In this document: positions 9,290 through 16,572 of the stretch, piece by piece
Position numbering within the stretch: the first letter of the stretch is position 1
How the letters are laid out: every line of letters starts with the position of its first letter
Source of the DNA: an uncultured Bacilli bacterium
GTDB taxonomy: Bacteria > Bacillota_I > Bacilli_A > RF39 > UBA660
Assembly (NCBI GenBank): GCA_934085565.1
Contig: CAKOHG010000001.1
Coordinates: 62,001-126,000 of the forward strand
Length of the DNA: 64,000 nt
Direction: 5' to 3'
Notes under the pieces: generated by a model
Seen by the model: the letters and a program-made list of their open reading frames with translations, nothing else
Database searches by the model: none
Told to the model about the DNA's origin: nothing
Made by a program: the position numbers and the translations under genes

Positions 9290-10261
9290 ATGTTAGCCCT
9301 AAATATAGGAAAAATTACATATGATATAACAATTCCAATGGATAAATATCCTGTGGAAAATAGTAAAATTATTTTAAAAGAAAAATTAGAAGCAAGTGGG
9401 GGTTCTTCTTCCAATGTAGCGGCACTTCTTGGCAAATGGAATGTAGATTCTTATTTTGCCGGAGTCGTTGGTTATGACGAACTTGGTAATAATGTCAAAA
9501 AAGAATTAGAGTCTCACAATGTTCATACACAATTTATGGAAGTTAACTACGAAAAGAAAACAACCTCAACATTTATTTTAGCTAATAAAGAAACAACGAG
9601 TAGAACACAACTAATGGTAGAACCTGAGGTATATCATTTGAAAAAAAGTGATTATGATGTGATTCCTGATGCAATTTACACAGATGGTTTTGAATATTCA
9701 GCTACTTTGAGTGCCTTTAATAAATTTCCTCAAAGTATTTCTGTTTTGGGAGCTGGTTTAAATTACGCGGACGCAAAAGAAGTTATTGCTTTAGCTAAAT
9801 ATGCTAAATACGTTATCTTTTCTTTAGAATTTGCTTGTATGGTCACTAAAATGAAAGTGGACCCAGATAACGGAGAACATTTATTTAATTTATATAAAGA
9901 ATTAAAAAATATTTTCCCTAATAGTAACAACATTGTCACATTACATAATAAAGGTGTTTTATATAGTATTGATGGCAACGTAAGAGTTATGCCAACTATA
10001 AATGTGACAGAAGTAGATAGAACAGGAGCAGGGGATATCTTTGATGGTGCTTTTATCTATGGATTACTTAAAAAATATGATTTAGAAAAATGTATTCGTC
10101 TTGCTAATATTGCTGCCGCTTTATCGACAACGAAATACGGAGCTAAAAACTCTATTCCATTATTATCTGATGTGATTCATGAATATGAAAGTAAGTTTGG
10201 ACCTGTAGAACCTTCAATAAATGCTACCCCAGAAATGCCTCAGGCTAAGGAACAAGCATGA
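9290..10261 (+). CDS. PfkB/ribokinase-family sugar kinase
   Basis: A 323-residue PfkB-family carbohydrate kinase. The N-terminal GGSSSNVAALLGKW segment matches PfkB signature 1 and the C-terminal DRTGAGDIFDGAF is signature 2 with the catalytic Asp and the anion-hole Gly residues. The substrate (ribose, fructose, nucleoside or other) cannot be decided. Start ATG has AGGTGA at correct spacing and a TATAAT near 9255. Its last codons overlap the start of the Smr-domain gene (ATGA), so the two proteins are made together, an unusual pairing. Confidence 0.9.
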   Translation: MLALNIGKITYDITIPMDKYPVENSKIILKEKLEASGGSSSNVAALLGKWNVDSYFAGVVGYDELGNNVKKELESHNVHTQFMEVNYEKKTTSTFILANKETTSRTQLMVEPEVYHLKKSDYDVIPDAIYTDGFEYSATLSAFNKFPQSISVLGAGLNYADAKEVIALAKYAKYVIFSLEFACMVTKMKVDPDNGEHLFNLYKELKNIFPNSNNIVTLHNKGVLYSIDGNVRVMPTINVTEVDRTGAGDIFDGAFIYGLLKKYDLEKCIRLANIAAALSTTKYGAKNSIPLLSDVIHEYESKFGPVEPSINATPEMPQAKEQA

Positions 10262-10506
10262 CGGTTCCAACTAAAGATTTGCATGGTGAACTAGCTGTTA
10301 CGGCTTATACGGTCGTCCACGAATTTATATCTGATAACATTAAACTAGGTCATCCGGTGATTATCTTTATTCATGGTAAAGGCTCTGGTAAATTAAAAAA
10401 AGAAGTCCATGAAATATTGAAAAAAGATAAACGTGTTAAAGAATTTTATTTAGATCCTTGGAACATAGGACAAACAATCGTTCACTTAAATACGAAAAAA
10501 ATTTGA
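10258..10506 (+). CDS. Stand-alone Smr domain protein
   Basis: An 82-residue protein that is just an Smr domain, the nuclease/nucleic-acid-binding module also found at the C-terminus of MutS2. The DLHGE motif (residues 7-11) and the HGKGSGKLK loop (about 39-47) are both present; the C-terminal strand GQTIVHL is typical too. It overlaps the sugar kinase by 4 bases and is in another frame, so it is translationally coupled. Because full MutS2 is not attached, it is either an independent Smr nuclease or an RNA-binding factor. Confidence 0.8.
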   Translation: MTVPTKDLHGELAVTAYTVVHEFISDNIKLGHPVIIFIHGKGSGKLKKEVHEILKKDKRVKEFYLDPWNIGQTIVHLNTKKI

Positions 10507-10531
10507 CAAGTATTGTCGATTGTGGTATGAT
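10503..10531 (+). promoter_or_regulatory. Consensus sigma-A promoter P1 overlapping the Smr stop codon
   Basis: TTGACA (10503-10508), 17-base spacer, TATGAT (10526-10531). The -35 box contains the stop codon of the Smr gene. Confidence 0.75.
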
Positions 10532-10556
10532 ATAGCCCCAATAGGAGAAAATAGAA

Positions 10557-10592
10557 ATGCAAGAAGAAAATGCAAATTTGACGCAAATTTGA
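10557..10592 (+). CDS. Possible 11-codon leader ORF
   Basis: Promoter P1 would start transcription near 10538. AGGAG (10543-10547) and ATG 10557 then open an 11-codon frame (MQEENANLTQI) that stops at TGA 10590-10592, inside the -35 box of the next promoter. It may be a leader peptide for the downstream gene or chance. No further support is visible. Confidence 0.25.
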   Translation: MQEENANLTQI

Positions 10593-10593
10593 C
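10572..10593 (+). repeat. Two tandem copies of an 11-bp element
   Basis: GCAAATTTGAC occurs twice without a gap. The second copy supplies most of the -35 box of promoter P2; the first copy places a second TTTGAC one helical turn upstream. Confidence 0.8.
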
Positions 10594-10617
10594 ATTTTAA
10601 AATTTTTGTGCTATACT
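10589..10617 (+). promoter_or_regulatory. Consensus sigma-A promoter P2
   Basis: TTGACA (10589-10594), 17-base spacer, TATACT (10612-10617), reading into the 140-residue gene that starts at 10651. Confidence 0.8.
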
Positions 10618-10650
10618 TAAAGTACGAAAAGGGTTTATAGGGGGTAAAAA

Positions 10651-11073
10651 ATGAAAAATTATGTATTGGATTATGTGAACGAAAATGAGTTTCGTAAACT
10701 AGAAAGAGCTTTAAAACGTTATAATATGAGAGCTTTTAAAAAGTTAAGCTTTGAATATTATCCAGATTTAAAAGAGGGAAAATTTGACGGTGAAGTGATC
10801 AGTCAAAATAAAAAAGCTGGAACAATAACGTATGAACTTAAATTACCAAGTGATGCAATGTTTGCTCAAGTTCATGGCGAAGTTAAACTTATTTATACGG
10901 TTTATACTAAAGAAGAAACTGTTATGTTAAAAGAAATTACACCAAAAGATATTTTGCTTGAAGGTCATCGTTCAGAACTTGGAACTTATAAAGGTATCAT
11001 GATTAGTAAGACAAATGCTTCTAAGGATATCTTTAAAATTGACTTACTTAATATGTTACAAGGAAAAGAGTAA
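10651..11073 (+). CDS. Protein of unknown function, 140 residues
   Basis: I do not recognise this protein. It is soluble, basic in the first half and mixed afterwards, with an alternating pattern that suggests a small beta-barrel or beta-sandwich (strands around 47-60, 72-84 and 88-98), and no signal peptide or membrane helix. It has a good GGGGGT ribosome binding site and is preceded by two near-consensus promoters, so it is probably well expressed. Its stop codon lies in the loop of its own terminator. Confidence 0.6.
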   Translation: MKNYVLDYVNENEFRKLERALKRYNMRAFKKLSFEYYPDLKEGKFDGEVISQNKKAGTITYELKLPSDAMFAQVHGEVKLIYTVYTKEETVMLKEITPKDILLEGHRSELGTYKGIMISKTNASKDIFKIDLLNMLQGKE

Positions 11074-11088
11074 TTCTTTTCTTTTTTT
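11062..11088 (+). terminator. Terminator after the 140-residue unknown gene
   Basis: GAAAAGA (11063-11069) pairs with TCTTTTC (11075-11081), then seven T. The stop codon lies in the loop. Confidence 0.75.
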
Positions 11089-11455
11089 ACGGCAAAATTT
11101 CTAATTCATTGGTACTAAGAATAGAAGTCATAATATAAATAATGGTAGCTAGGACAATTAGGGTAGCGGCTAGAAAGTTTGCATTATTGATTCTCATTTG
11201 TTTAAATGATTGATGAGTGTTTCTTTTAATACGTTTATAATTTAACATCATAAAATAAAGATAAATAAAAAAGGCAATGACTAAAAGAGTAATATTAATT
11301 GTTTTATATTCTTTTTCTTTAGAAAGATTATGAGTATAAAGATAATCTTTTTCTAGTTTATTGGATAATAAGGCAAAACAAGCAGAGAAGAGGGAAATAA
11401 TCCAAATAAAATCTTCAATTTCTAATTCCTTTAAATTCTCACTAATATCTTTCAT
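11087..11455 (-). CDS. Small integral membrane protein of unknown function
   Basis: A 122-residue protein with three predicted membrane spans (about residues 17-31, 54-71 and 95-113) separated by charged loops. No family recognised. It is convergent with the 140-residue gene and divergent from the next gene. A ribosome binding site is not obvious upstream of the ATG, so the start is uncertain. Confidence 0.5.
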   Translation of the reverse strand: MKDISENLKELEIEDFIWIISLFSACFALLSNKLEKDYLYTHNLSKEKEYKTINITLLVIAFFIYLYFMMLNYKRIKRNTHQSFKQMRINNANFLAATLIVLATIIYIMTSILSTNELEILP

Positions 11456-11518
11456 TTCTAAATTTTATGATATTTAAATTTAAAGTATGTTATAATCAAG
11501 GAAGGAAAGGAGTATCCT

Positions 11519-11818
11519 GTGAAAAATAAATATCAAAGAATGACCAAGACAGAAAAAAAAGAATTAAAGCAAAAATTTTATGAAACAACTAAAGGAAAAG
11601 AAATGAAAAAAAGACTTTTTAGATTAAGGATAATTGGTTTAATAGGTATTTTGTTTTCTGTTTTTCTTGTGATTAGTGGTTATATTTCTAAAGAACTTAA
11701 TTGGGCTACTTGGGCAATGAGTATTATCTTAATGCTTTGCTCATGCGTTTATTTTATTGGCTCTTTTACTATAAAAGGGAAAATGTTGAATGATTTTGCC
11801 ATAAAAAACATAAAATAA
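11519..11818 (+). CDS. Small membrane protein of unknown function (GTG start)
   Basis: A 99-residue protein with a long, lysine-rich N-terminus (about 35 residues) and two membrane spans (about 38-57 and 66-86). GTG is chosen as the start because AAAGGAG (11505-11511) lies 7 bases upstream. A TATAAT lies at about 11491. No family recognised. It may share a regulatory region with the divergent membrane gene. Confidence 0.55.
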   Translation: MKNKYQRMTKTEKKELKQKFYETTKGKEMKKRLFRLRIIGLIGILFSVFLVISGYISKELNWATWAMSIILMLCSCVYFIGSFTIKGKMLNDFAIKNIK

Positions 11819-11840
11819 TAAAGAAATTGCAAATTTGTGA

Positions 11841-11869
11841 TTGACTAGCTAAATTAAATATAGTAAAAT
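11841..11869 (+). promoter_or_regulatory. Promoter for tRNA-Ser
   Basis: TTGACT, 17-base spacer, TAAAAT, ending 22 bases before the tRNA. Confidence 0.55.
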
Positions 11870-11891
11870 TTACTAGTAATCACTTGGTTAT

Positions 11892-11982
11892 GGAGTAGTA
11901 CTCAAGAGGCTGAAGAGGCGCCCCTGCTAAGGGTGTAGGTCGGGAAACTGGCGCGAGAGTTCAAATCTCTCCTGCTCCGCCA
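11892..11982 (+). tRNA. tRNA-Ser (GCT)
   Basis: 91 nt with encoded CCA. Acceptor arms GGAGTAG/CTGCTCC pair, the long variable arm is class II, and the anticodon GCT is at 11926-11928. Reads AGC/AGU. Confidence 0.97.
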
Positions 11983-12036
11983 TTTTTATTGTTTTCAATA
12001 AAAGGCTGATTATTAATTAATTTATAAAAAAAAGAC

Positions 12037-12065
12037 TTGCCAAAAGTTAATTTATAAGTTAAAAT
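12037..12065 (+). promoter_or_regulatory. Promoter for tRNA-Ile and tRNA-Glu
   Basis: TTGCCA (12037-12042), 17-base spacer, TAAAAT (12060-12065). Confidence 0.6.
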
Positions 12066-12085
12066 ATAGTAGTCGTTTATGAAAT

Positions 12086-12162
<77 letters not shown>

Positions 12163-12172
12163 TTTTGTTTAT

Positions 12173-12249
12173 GGCCCGTTGGTGAAGTGGTTGAACACAC
12201 ATGCCTTTCACGCATGCATTCATGGGTTCAAATCCCGTACGGGTCACCA
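12173..12249 (+). tRNA. tRNA-Glu (TTC)
   Basis: 77 nt with encoded CCA, acceptor GGCCCGT/ACGGGTC, anticodon stem CATGC/GCATG, anticodon TTC at 12207-12209. Confidence 0.96.
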
Positions 12250-12261
12250 AATTTGTTATTG

Positions 12262-12288
12262 AAAAGCCCTTTATTTAAGGGCTTTTTT
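12262..12288 (+). terminator. Terminator of the first tRNA cluster
   Basis: AAAAGCCCTT and AAGGGCTTTT around a 5-base loop, with T run. A near copy occurs at 14303-14329. Confidence 0.9.
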
Positions 12289-12303
12289 CATACCTTTTTA
12301 TAA

Positions 12304-12336
12304 AAATTACTCTGAAATTACTCCAAAATTACTCCG
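12304..12336 (+). repeat. Three tandem copies of an 11-bp repeat
   Basis: AAATTACTCTG, AAATTACTCCA and AAATTACTCCG follow each other without gaps, just behind the tRNA terminator. Two related copies stand at the same place behind the second tRNA cluster (14344-14366). Confidence 0.85.
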
Positions 12337-12406
12337 AAATATAAAAATGAAAAAAATAACTAAATATTTAGCAAATTATTATTTGCTTAAAAGAAAGGAA
12401 GATAAT

Positions 12407-13954
12407 ATGGCTTTACTAGAAATAAATAATTTAAGTCACTCATATGATGATAAAGTTTTATATAAAAATGCCTCTTTAGAAATTTTTAAAGGAGAACATG
12501 TTGGCATAGTCGGACCAAATGGCGCAGGTAAAAGTACTTTTTTAAAAATCATTACCAATGAGGTTATTCCTGACCGCGGTGAGATTAAGTGGCAAAGAAA
12601 TGTTTCTTTGGGTATTTTAGATCAATATGCTCAAATAGATGAAAATCTAACCATATATGATTACTTAAATACCGCTTTTAATGATTTATATGAAATGGAT
12701 AAAAAATTAACAAAGCTGTATGATGACCTTTCTAAAAATTATCATGAAGACATTTTAAGACAAATTAGCTATTATCAAAATGAACTACAACAACGGGATT
12801 TTTATTCTTTAAATACTATTATATTAAAAACAGCTTCTGGTCTTGGTCTTAGTGCCTTAGGGCTTGATAACCAAATTAAAAATTTAAGTGGAGGACAACG
12901 CGCTAAAGTTATCTTAGCTCGTCTTTTATTGCAAAATCCAGAAGTACTTATTTTAGATGAACCTACCAATTTTTTAGATAAAGAACATATTTTATGGTTA
13001 ACTAATTTTTTAAAAAGCTATCCCCATACTTTTTTAGTAGTATCTCATGATACCTCCTTTTTAGAAGAAATATGTACTTCCATTTGTGATATTGCCCATC
13101 AACAACTTAATAAATATAAGGGAACCTTTCAAAACTTTTTGAAGCAAAAACAAATGAAGAGTGAAGAGTACGAAAGAGCATATGTCTCTCAACAAAAAGA
13201 GATTAAGAAACTAGAAATCTACATTGAAAAGAATAAAGCCCGGGCTTCTACGGCTAAGATGGCTAAAAGTAGAGAAAAAAAGTTGGCTAAAATAGAAAAA
13301 TTAGACAAACAAGTTAAGTTAGCTAAGCCAAATTTTGCTTTTTCTTATAAGGAACTAAACGATACCGATGTTTTAGAAGTAGACAATTTAACAGTTGGAT
13401 ATTATTATCCTCTTTTAAAAAATGTTTGTTTTAAAATAAGAAAGCAAGAAAAAATAGCTTTAATTGGTTTTAATGGTTTAGGAAAATCAACTCTTATTAA
13501 AACTATCTTAGGTTATATTCCGAGTTTAGGTGGCAGTGTGACTTTATCTTCACATTTACAAATAAATTATTTTGAACAAGATTTAAAATGGGATGATGAT
13601 AGTCTGACTCCTATAAAATATTTAGAAAGAAAGTATCCTACTAAAAATAATAAAGAAATCCGTAGTGTACTTGCCAAATCTGCCCTTAAAAGTGAACATC
13701 AAATGCAAAATATAAAAACGTTAAGTGGAGGAGAGCAAGCTAAAATTAAAATAGCTGAGTTAATGCTTAAGCCATCTAATTTATTAATACTAGATGAACC
13801 TACCAATCATTTAGATGAACTTGCCAAAGAATCTTTACAAGAAGCTATTAAAAATTATGAAGGCGCTTTAATACTGGTTTCACATGATGAAGATTTTTAT
13901 AAATCTCTTGAGATGAAAATTATCAATGTTGCGGATTTTATGAATAAAAATTAA
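12407..13954 (+). CDS. ABC-F family ATPase (ribosome-associated)
   Basis: A 515-residue protein with two ABC ATPase domains in one chain and no membrane spans, the ABC-F layout. Domain 1 has Walker A GPNGAGKS, signature LSGGQRAKV and Walker B LILDEPTNFLD; domain 2 has GFNGLGKS, LSGGEQAKI and LILDEPTNHLD. Between them is the charged helical linker that reaches the ribosome (about 240-300). ABC-F proteins act in translation (EttA/Uup-like) or protect ribosomes from antibiotics; which applies here cannot be decided. ATG 12407 has AAAGGAAG five bases upstream; an ATG 60 bases earlier has none. It is flanked by two tRNA clusters that share duplicated end modules, which may indicate insertion. Confidence 0.9.
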   Translation: MALLEINNLSHSYDDKVLYKNASLEIFKGEHVGIVGPNGAGKSTFLKIITNEVIPDRGEIKWQRNVSLGILDQYAQIDENLTIYDYLNTAFNDLYEMDKKLTKLYDDLSKNYHEDILRQISYYQNELQQRDFYSLNTIILKTASGLGLSALGLDNQIKNLSGGQRAKVILARLLLQNPEVLILDEPTNFLDKEHILWLTNFLKSYPHTFLVVSHDTSFLEEICTSICDIAHQQLNKYKGTFQNFLKQKQMKSEEYERAYVSQQKEIKKLEIYIEKNKARASTAKMAKSREKKLAKIEKLDKQVKLAKPNFAFSYKELNDTDVLEVDNLTVGYYYPLLKNVCFKIRKQEKIALIGFNGLGKSTLIKTILGYIPSLGGSVTLSSHLQINYFEQDLKWDDDSLTPIKYLERKYPTKNNKEIRSVLAKSALKSEHQMQNIKTLSGGEQAKIKIAELMLKPSNLLILDEPTNHLDELAKESLQEAIKNYEGALILVSHDEDFYKSLEMKIINVADFMNKN

Positions 13955-13992
13955 AAAAGGTAATATAAATATTTTATAAATACTATTTATGA

Positions 13993-14064
13993 CTATTTCA
14001 AGAAGAAACTTTAAGAATTAGAATTTAATTTTGAGATATAGGGTAACATTTTTTCTTGAAATAG
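13993..14064. repeat. Inverted repeat with 12-bp perfect arms downstream of the ABC-F gene
   Basis: CTATTTCAAGAA (13993-14004) and TTCTTGAAATAG (14053-14064) are exact reverse complements separated by 48 bases. There is no T run beyond either arm, so it is not an ordinary terminator. The 13955-14117 gap holds nothing else I can identify. Confidence 0.8.
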
Positions 14065-14117
14065 CACAATAGGTACTTGAATTTTAATATTTAATATTAT
14101 ATAATTAAGTAGTTGTT

Positions 14118-14194
14118 GGACCTTTAGCTCAGTTGGTTAGAGCACTCGGCTCATAACCGATCGGTCGTAGGTTCGAGTCCTACAAGGTCCACCA
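14118..14194 (+). tRNA. tRNA with CAT anticodon (elongator Met or Ile2)
   Basis: 77 nt with encoded CCA, acceptor GGACCTT/AAGGTCC fully paired, so not an initiator tRNA. Anticodon CAT at 14152-14154. Elongator Met and lysidine-modified Ile2 cannot be separated with certainty by eye; the acceptor resembles the Bacillus Ile2 type. Confidence 0.95.
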
Positions 14195-14207
14195 TCTTTT
14201 TAAACTC

Positions 14208-14292
14208 GCAGGCGTGGCGAAATTGGTAGACGCACTAGACTTAGGATCTAGCGAAGCAATTCATGGGGGTTCAAGTCCCTTCGCCTGCACCA
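14208..14292 (+). tRNA. tRNA-Leu (TAG)
   Basis: 85 nt class II tRNA with encoded CCA, acceptor GCAGGCG/CGCCTGC, anticodon stem CTAGA/TCTAG, anticodon TAG at 14242-14244. Confidence 0.96.
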
Positions 14293-14301
14293 AATATGTT
14301 C

Positions 14302-14370
14302 GAAAAGTCCTTTATTTAAGGGCTTTTTTCATGCCATTTTTTAAAATTAATCTCAAAATTACTCCGAAAG
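14302..14370 (+). repeat. Duplicated tRNA-end module, copy 2 (copy 1 at 12261-12340)
   Basis: Both tRNA clusters end with the same unit: terminator with TTTATTTAAGGGCTTTTTTC core, then CAT(A/G)CC, a T tract and 11-bp repeats of the AAATTACTCCG type. The two copies bracket the ABC-F gene and the tRNA-CAT/Leu pair. Confidence 0.75.
14303..14329 (+). terminator. Terminator of the second tRNA cluster
   Basis: AAAAGTCCTT / AAGGGCTTTT with G-U pair and T run, a near duplicate of the terminator at 12262-12288. Confidence 0.88.
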
Positions 14371-14417
14371 TCCTTTCTGAAATATAGCGATTATTAGCAG
14401 AAAGGCTCGTTTTTTTA
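14371..14417 (+). terminator. Second hairpin with T run, upstream of the DUF3298-like gene
   Basis: CCTTTCTG (14372-14379) and CAGAAAGG (14398-14405), then CTCG and seven T. It may be a back-up terminator for the tRNA transcript. Confidence 0.6.
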
Positions 14418-14470
14418 TTTTCTATTTAAAATAGGTAACATAATATCATGGTGACTTCATATATATTGGT

Positions 14471-15109
14471 ATGAAACTAAAATGCTTTTCTTTAATTTTA
14501 ATATTTTTAATAATTCTTATTTCTATGTTATCTTGGTTAAATACAAGTGCTGGAACATTTGATGTGCCAAAGAATGTTTCTTTAAAGAAGAATATCGTGG
14601 TAAGAAAACCAGCTATTAATAATACTTTACTTAACAATTTAGTAACAGAAGAAATTTTACTTCAAAAAAATAATTTTTTAAATCAAGCTTTAAAAGAAGA
14701 AAAAAAAGACATCCTTTCCTTTTATGTAGAAGGGACATCTTTTGATACGGAAAATTATGAATCTGTTTATCTTTTATTTGAAACCTATTTGGGTGGTGCT
14801 CATCCGACTCATTTTGTTAAAACATTTGTTGTTGATAAAAGAAATAATAAAATCATAAACTTAGACGATTTTATTAACTTAGATGAAAAATTTTTACAGA
14901 AAGTAAGTGATAGTATCCGTATGGATTTATTACTTTCTTTTGAAATAACTGATACGACTTGGATGATGGAAGGTACACGTCCTTTTAAAGAAAATTATCA
15001 AAATTTTGTAATAAAAGAAAATGAAATTTTGTTTATTTTTCAAGAATATCAAATCGCACCTTACGCGCGTGGTATCATAAAGTGTAGCTATTCTTATCAA
15101 ATAACTTAA
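14471..15109 (+). CDS. Membrane-anchored or secreted DUF3298-like protein
   Basis: A 212-residue protein with an N-terminal hydrophobic helix (about residues 5-24) acting as signal or anchor. The body resembles the DUF3298/RsiV C-terminal fold: the segment YLGGAHPTH with a following LDDF motif and the closing QEYQIAPYARG are the typical landmarks. Such domains sit outside the membrane in lysozyme-sensing anti-sigma factors (RsiV) and in polysaccharide deacetylases (PdaC), but no sigma factor or deacetylase domain is next to it. Its ribosome binding site is weak. Its 3' end overlaps the convergent tetR gene by 4 bases. Confidence 0.65.
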   Translation: MKLKCFSLILIFLIILISMLSWLNTSAGTFDVPKNVSLKKNIVVRKPAINNTLLNNLVTEEILLQKNNFLNQALKEEKKDILSFYVEGTSFDTENYESVYLLFETYLGGAHPTHFVKTFVVDKRNNKIINLDDFINLDEKFLQKVSDSIRMDLLLSFEITDTTWMMEGTRPFKENYQNFVIKENEILFIFQEYQIAPYARGIIKCSYSYQIT

Positions 15110-15708
15110 GAAGCTAAGATATTTAAAATAGCTTTAACAACAAGATTTTCCATGAGTTCATAATCTAAATTGTCATGTTTATGATAGGCTTCTTCATGCG
15201 CAAAATTATCAATTAAATTCACGATTAAATGTGTTTTTTCTTTTAAATTTTCTTCCTTATAACCATTATTTTTGAGTAGCAGTTCCAATTTGCTTGCAAA
15301 AGCAATTTCCAAATCTTTAAAAATTTGTTCAATATCCTCATCGAGATGTTGCATAGCAGATATTTCTTGATGAGCTTTTTTATCAATGGTATGTTTTTCT
15401 TTATTAATTTTGATTAAGTCTTTAAAAAAAGTTGTTAAATCGTTAGGAAGAATACTTTTTTCATCAATAAGAGAGTAGATAGGAAACATAATTTCATTAG
15501 CATACTTTTTGGTTCCAGCAATAAAAATTTCCTTTTTATCTTTAAAATATTGATAAATAATCCCAGTAGAAACACCACTAAACTTAGCAATGTCGGGTGT
15601 TGTCACATTAAAGAAACCTTTTTCACACATTAATTCAAAACCTTTGGTAATTATCTTTTCTTTTTTCTCAATGGATCTTTGTTGAGTTGGTATTCTTGTT
15701 TTAGCCAT
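15106..15708 (-). CDS. TetR/AcrR-family transcriptional regulator
   Basis: A 200-residue one-component repressor. The N-terminal helix-turn-helix lies at about residues 15-60, with the typical TTPDIAKFSGVSTGIIYQYF pattern, and is followed by an all-helical ligand domain. The gene is divergent from an ABC exporter operon, and two 8-4-8 palindromes lie in the shared 152-base region, so it probably represses the exporter and perhaps itself. The inducer is unknown. Confidence 0.9.
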   Translation of the reverse strand: MAKTRIPTQQRSIEKKEKIITKGFELMCEKGFFNVTTPDIAKFSGVSTGIIYQYFKDKKEIFIAGTKKYANEIMFPIYSLIDEKSILPNDLTTFFKDLIKINKEKHTIDKKAHQEISAMQHLDEDIEQIFKDLEIAFASKLELLLKNNGYKEENLKEKTHLIVNLIDNFAHEEAYHKHDNLDYELMENLVVKAILNILAS

Positions 15709-15728
15709 CTAAATCACGTCCTTTTTTC

Positions 15729-15757
15729 ATTATACTTTTTTTAAGAATAAAAAGCAA
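15729..15757 (-). promoter_or_regulatory. Promoter of the tetR gene
   Basis: On the minus strand TTGCTT (15757-15752), 17-base spacer, TATAAT (15734-15729). Confidence 0.6.
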
Positions 15758-15760
15758 GAA

Positions 15761-15780
15761 AGGTGAAAAATGTTTCATAT
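15761..15780. promoter_or_regulatory. TetR operator site 1
   Basis: AGGTGAAA-AATG-TTTCATAT: same 8-4-8 geometry and the same right half-site as site 2, with a less perfect left half. It lies between the two divergent -35 boxes. Confidence 0.65.
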
Positions 15781-15785
15781 TTGTA

Positions 15786-15814
15786 TTGACGAAAGAGTTC
15801 GCATTATCTATAAT
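15786..15814 (+). promoter_or_regulatory. Promoter of the ABC exporter operon
   Basis: TTGACG (15786-15791), 17-base spacer, TATAAT (15809-15814). It is bracketed by the two operator sites. Confidence 0.8.
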
Positions 15815-15820
15815 TTAATT

Positions 15821-15840
15821 ATATGAAATTAGTTTCATAT
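15821..15840. promoter_or_regulatory. TetR operator site 2
   Basis: Perfect palindrome ATATGAAA-TTAG-TTTCATAT, placed 6 bases after the -10 box over the likely transcription start. Binding here would block the exporter promoter. Confidence 0.75.
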
Positions 15841-15860
15841 ATTGTTTAGAGGAGGAGTAT

Positions 15861-16571
15861 ATGGAAAATTTAATTGAGTTTCAAAATGTCAAGAAAACCT
15901 ACATGGTAGGAGAGAAAAAATTTAATGCCTTAGATGACGTTAGTTTTACGATTCCTAAAGGAGAATTCGTTGTTATTTTAGGACCATCAGGTGCTGGTAA
16001 GTCAACCCTTTTAAACCTTTTAGGAGGAATGGATACAGTTTCTAGTGGTAAAATTATCGTGGATGGGGAAGAAATTTCTTCCTATAACGCCAAAGAAATG
16101 ACTCATTACCGAGCTGAAAAAGTTGGCTTTATCTTTCAATTTTCTAACATTTTACCAACTCTTACGGTTTTAGAAAATGTAGAACTTATTAATGATATTG
16201 TGGCAAAACCAAAAAAAGCCAAACAAGTTTTAAAAGAAGTTGGGTTAGAAAAACATTTAAATAAATTTCCAAATCAATTATCTGGTGGAGAACAACAAAG
16301 AGTTTCTATTGCAAGAGCTATTTGTAAAGACCCAAGTCTTATTTTAGCAGATGAACCATCTGGAGCTTTAGATTCTAAAACCGGAGTGGAAGTATTAAAA
16401 TTACTAAAAAAACAATGTGACGAAAATAATGGAGAAAACACTGTTGTTATCGTGACACATAACTCTTTAATCGCTGAAATCGCCGATAGAGTTATTCGAC
16501 TAAAAAATGGTAAAATCGAATCTAATGAAATAAATAAACATCCTAAAAAGATTGATGAAGTAGTGTGGTAG
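15861..16571 (+). CDS. ABC transporter ATP-binding protein (MacB/LolD type)
   Basis: A 236-residue ABC ATPase of the MacB/LolD subfamily. Walker A GPSGAGKST (about residue 38), Q-loop FIFQFSNILP, signature LSGGEQQRV and Walker B LILADEPSGALD are all present. It lies one base upstream of its FtsX-type permease gene and 9 bases after GAGGAGGAG. The divergent TetR gene and its operators suggest drug- or peptide-inducible export or lipid-related mechanotransmission. Confidence 0.94.
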   Translation: MENLIEFQNVKKTYMVGEKKFNALDDVSFTIPKGEFVVILGPSGAGKSTLLNLLGGMDTVSSGKIIVDGEEISSYNAKEMTHYRAEKVGFIFQFSNILPTLTVLENVELINDIVAKPKKAKQVLKEVGLEKHLNKFPNQLSGGEQQRVSIARAICKDPSLILADEPSGALDSKTGVEVLKLLKKQCDENNGENTVVIVTHNSLIAEIADRVIRLKNGKIESNEINKHPKKIDEVVW

Positions 16572-16572
16572 T

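Noticed and set aside
11999..12060. A small gene between tRNA-Ser and tRNA-Ile
   Set aside because: The gap is AT-rich and has no open frame with a start signal; it contains only the tRNA-Ile promoter.
12290..12345. CRISPR array
   Set aside because: The 11-bp repeats are tandem without spacers and occur only two to three times; no cas genes are in the window.
14118..14194. Initiator tRNA-fMet
   Set aside because: The first base pair of the acceptor is a normal G-C pair, while initiator tRNAs have an unpaired position 1-72.
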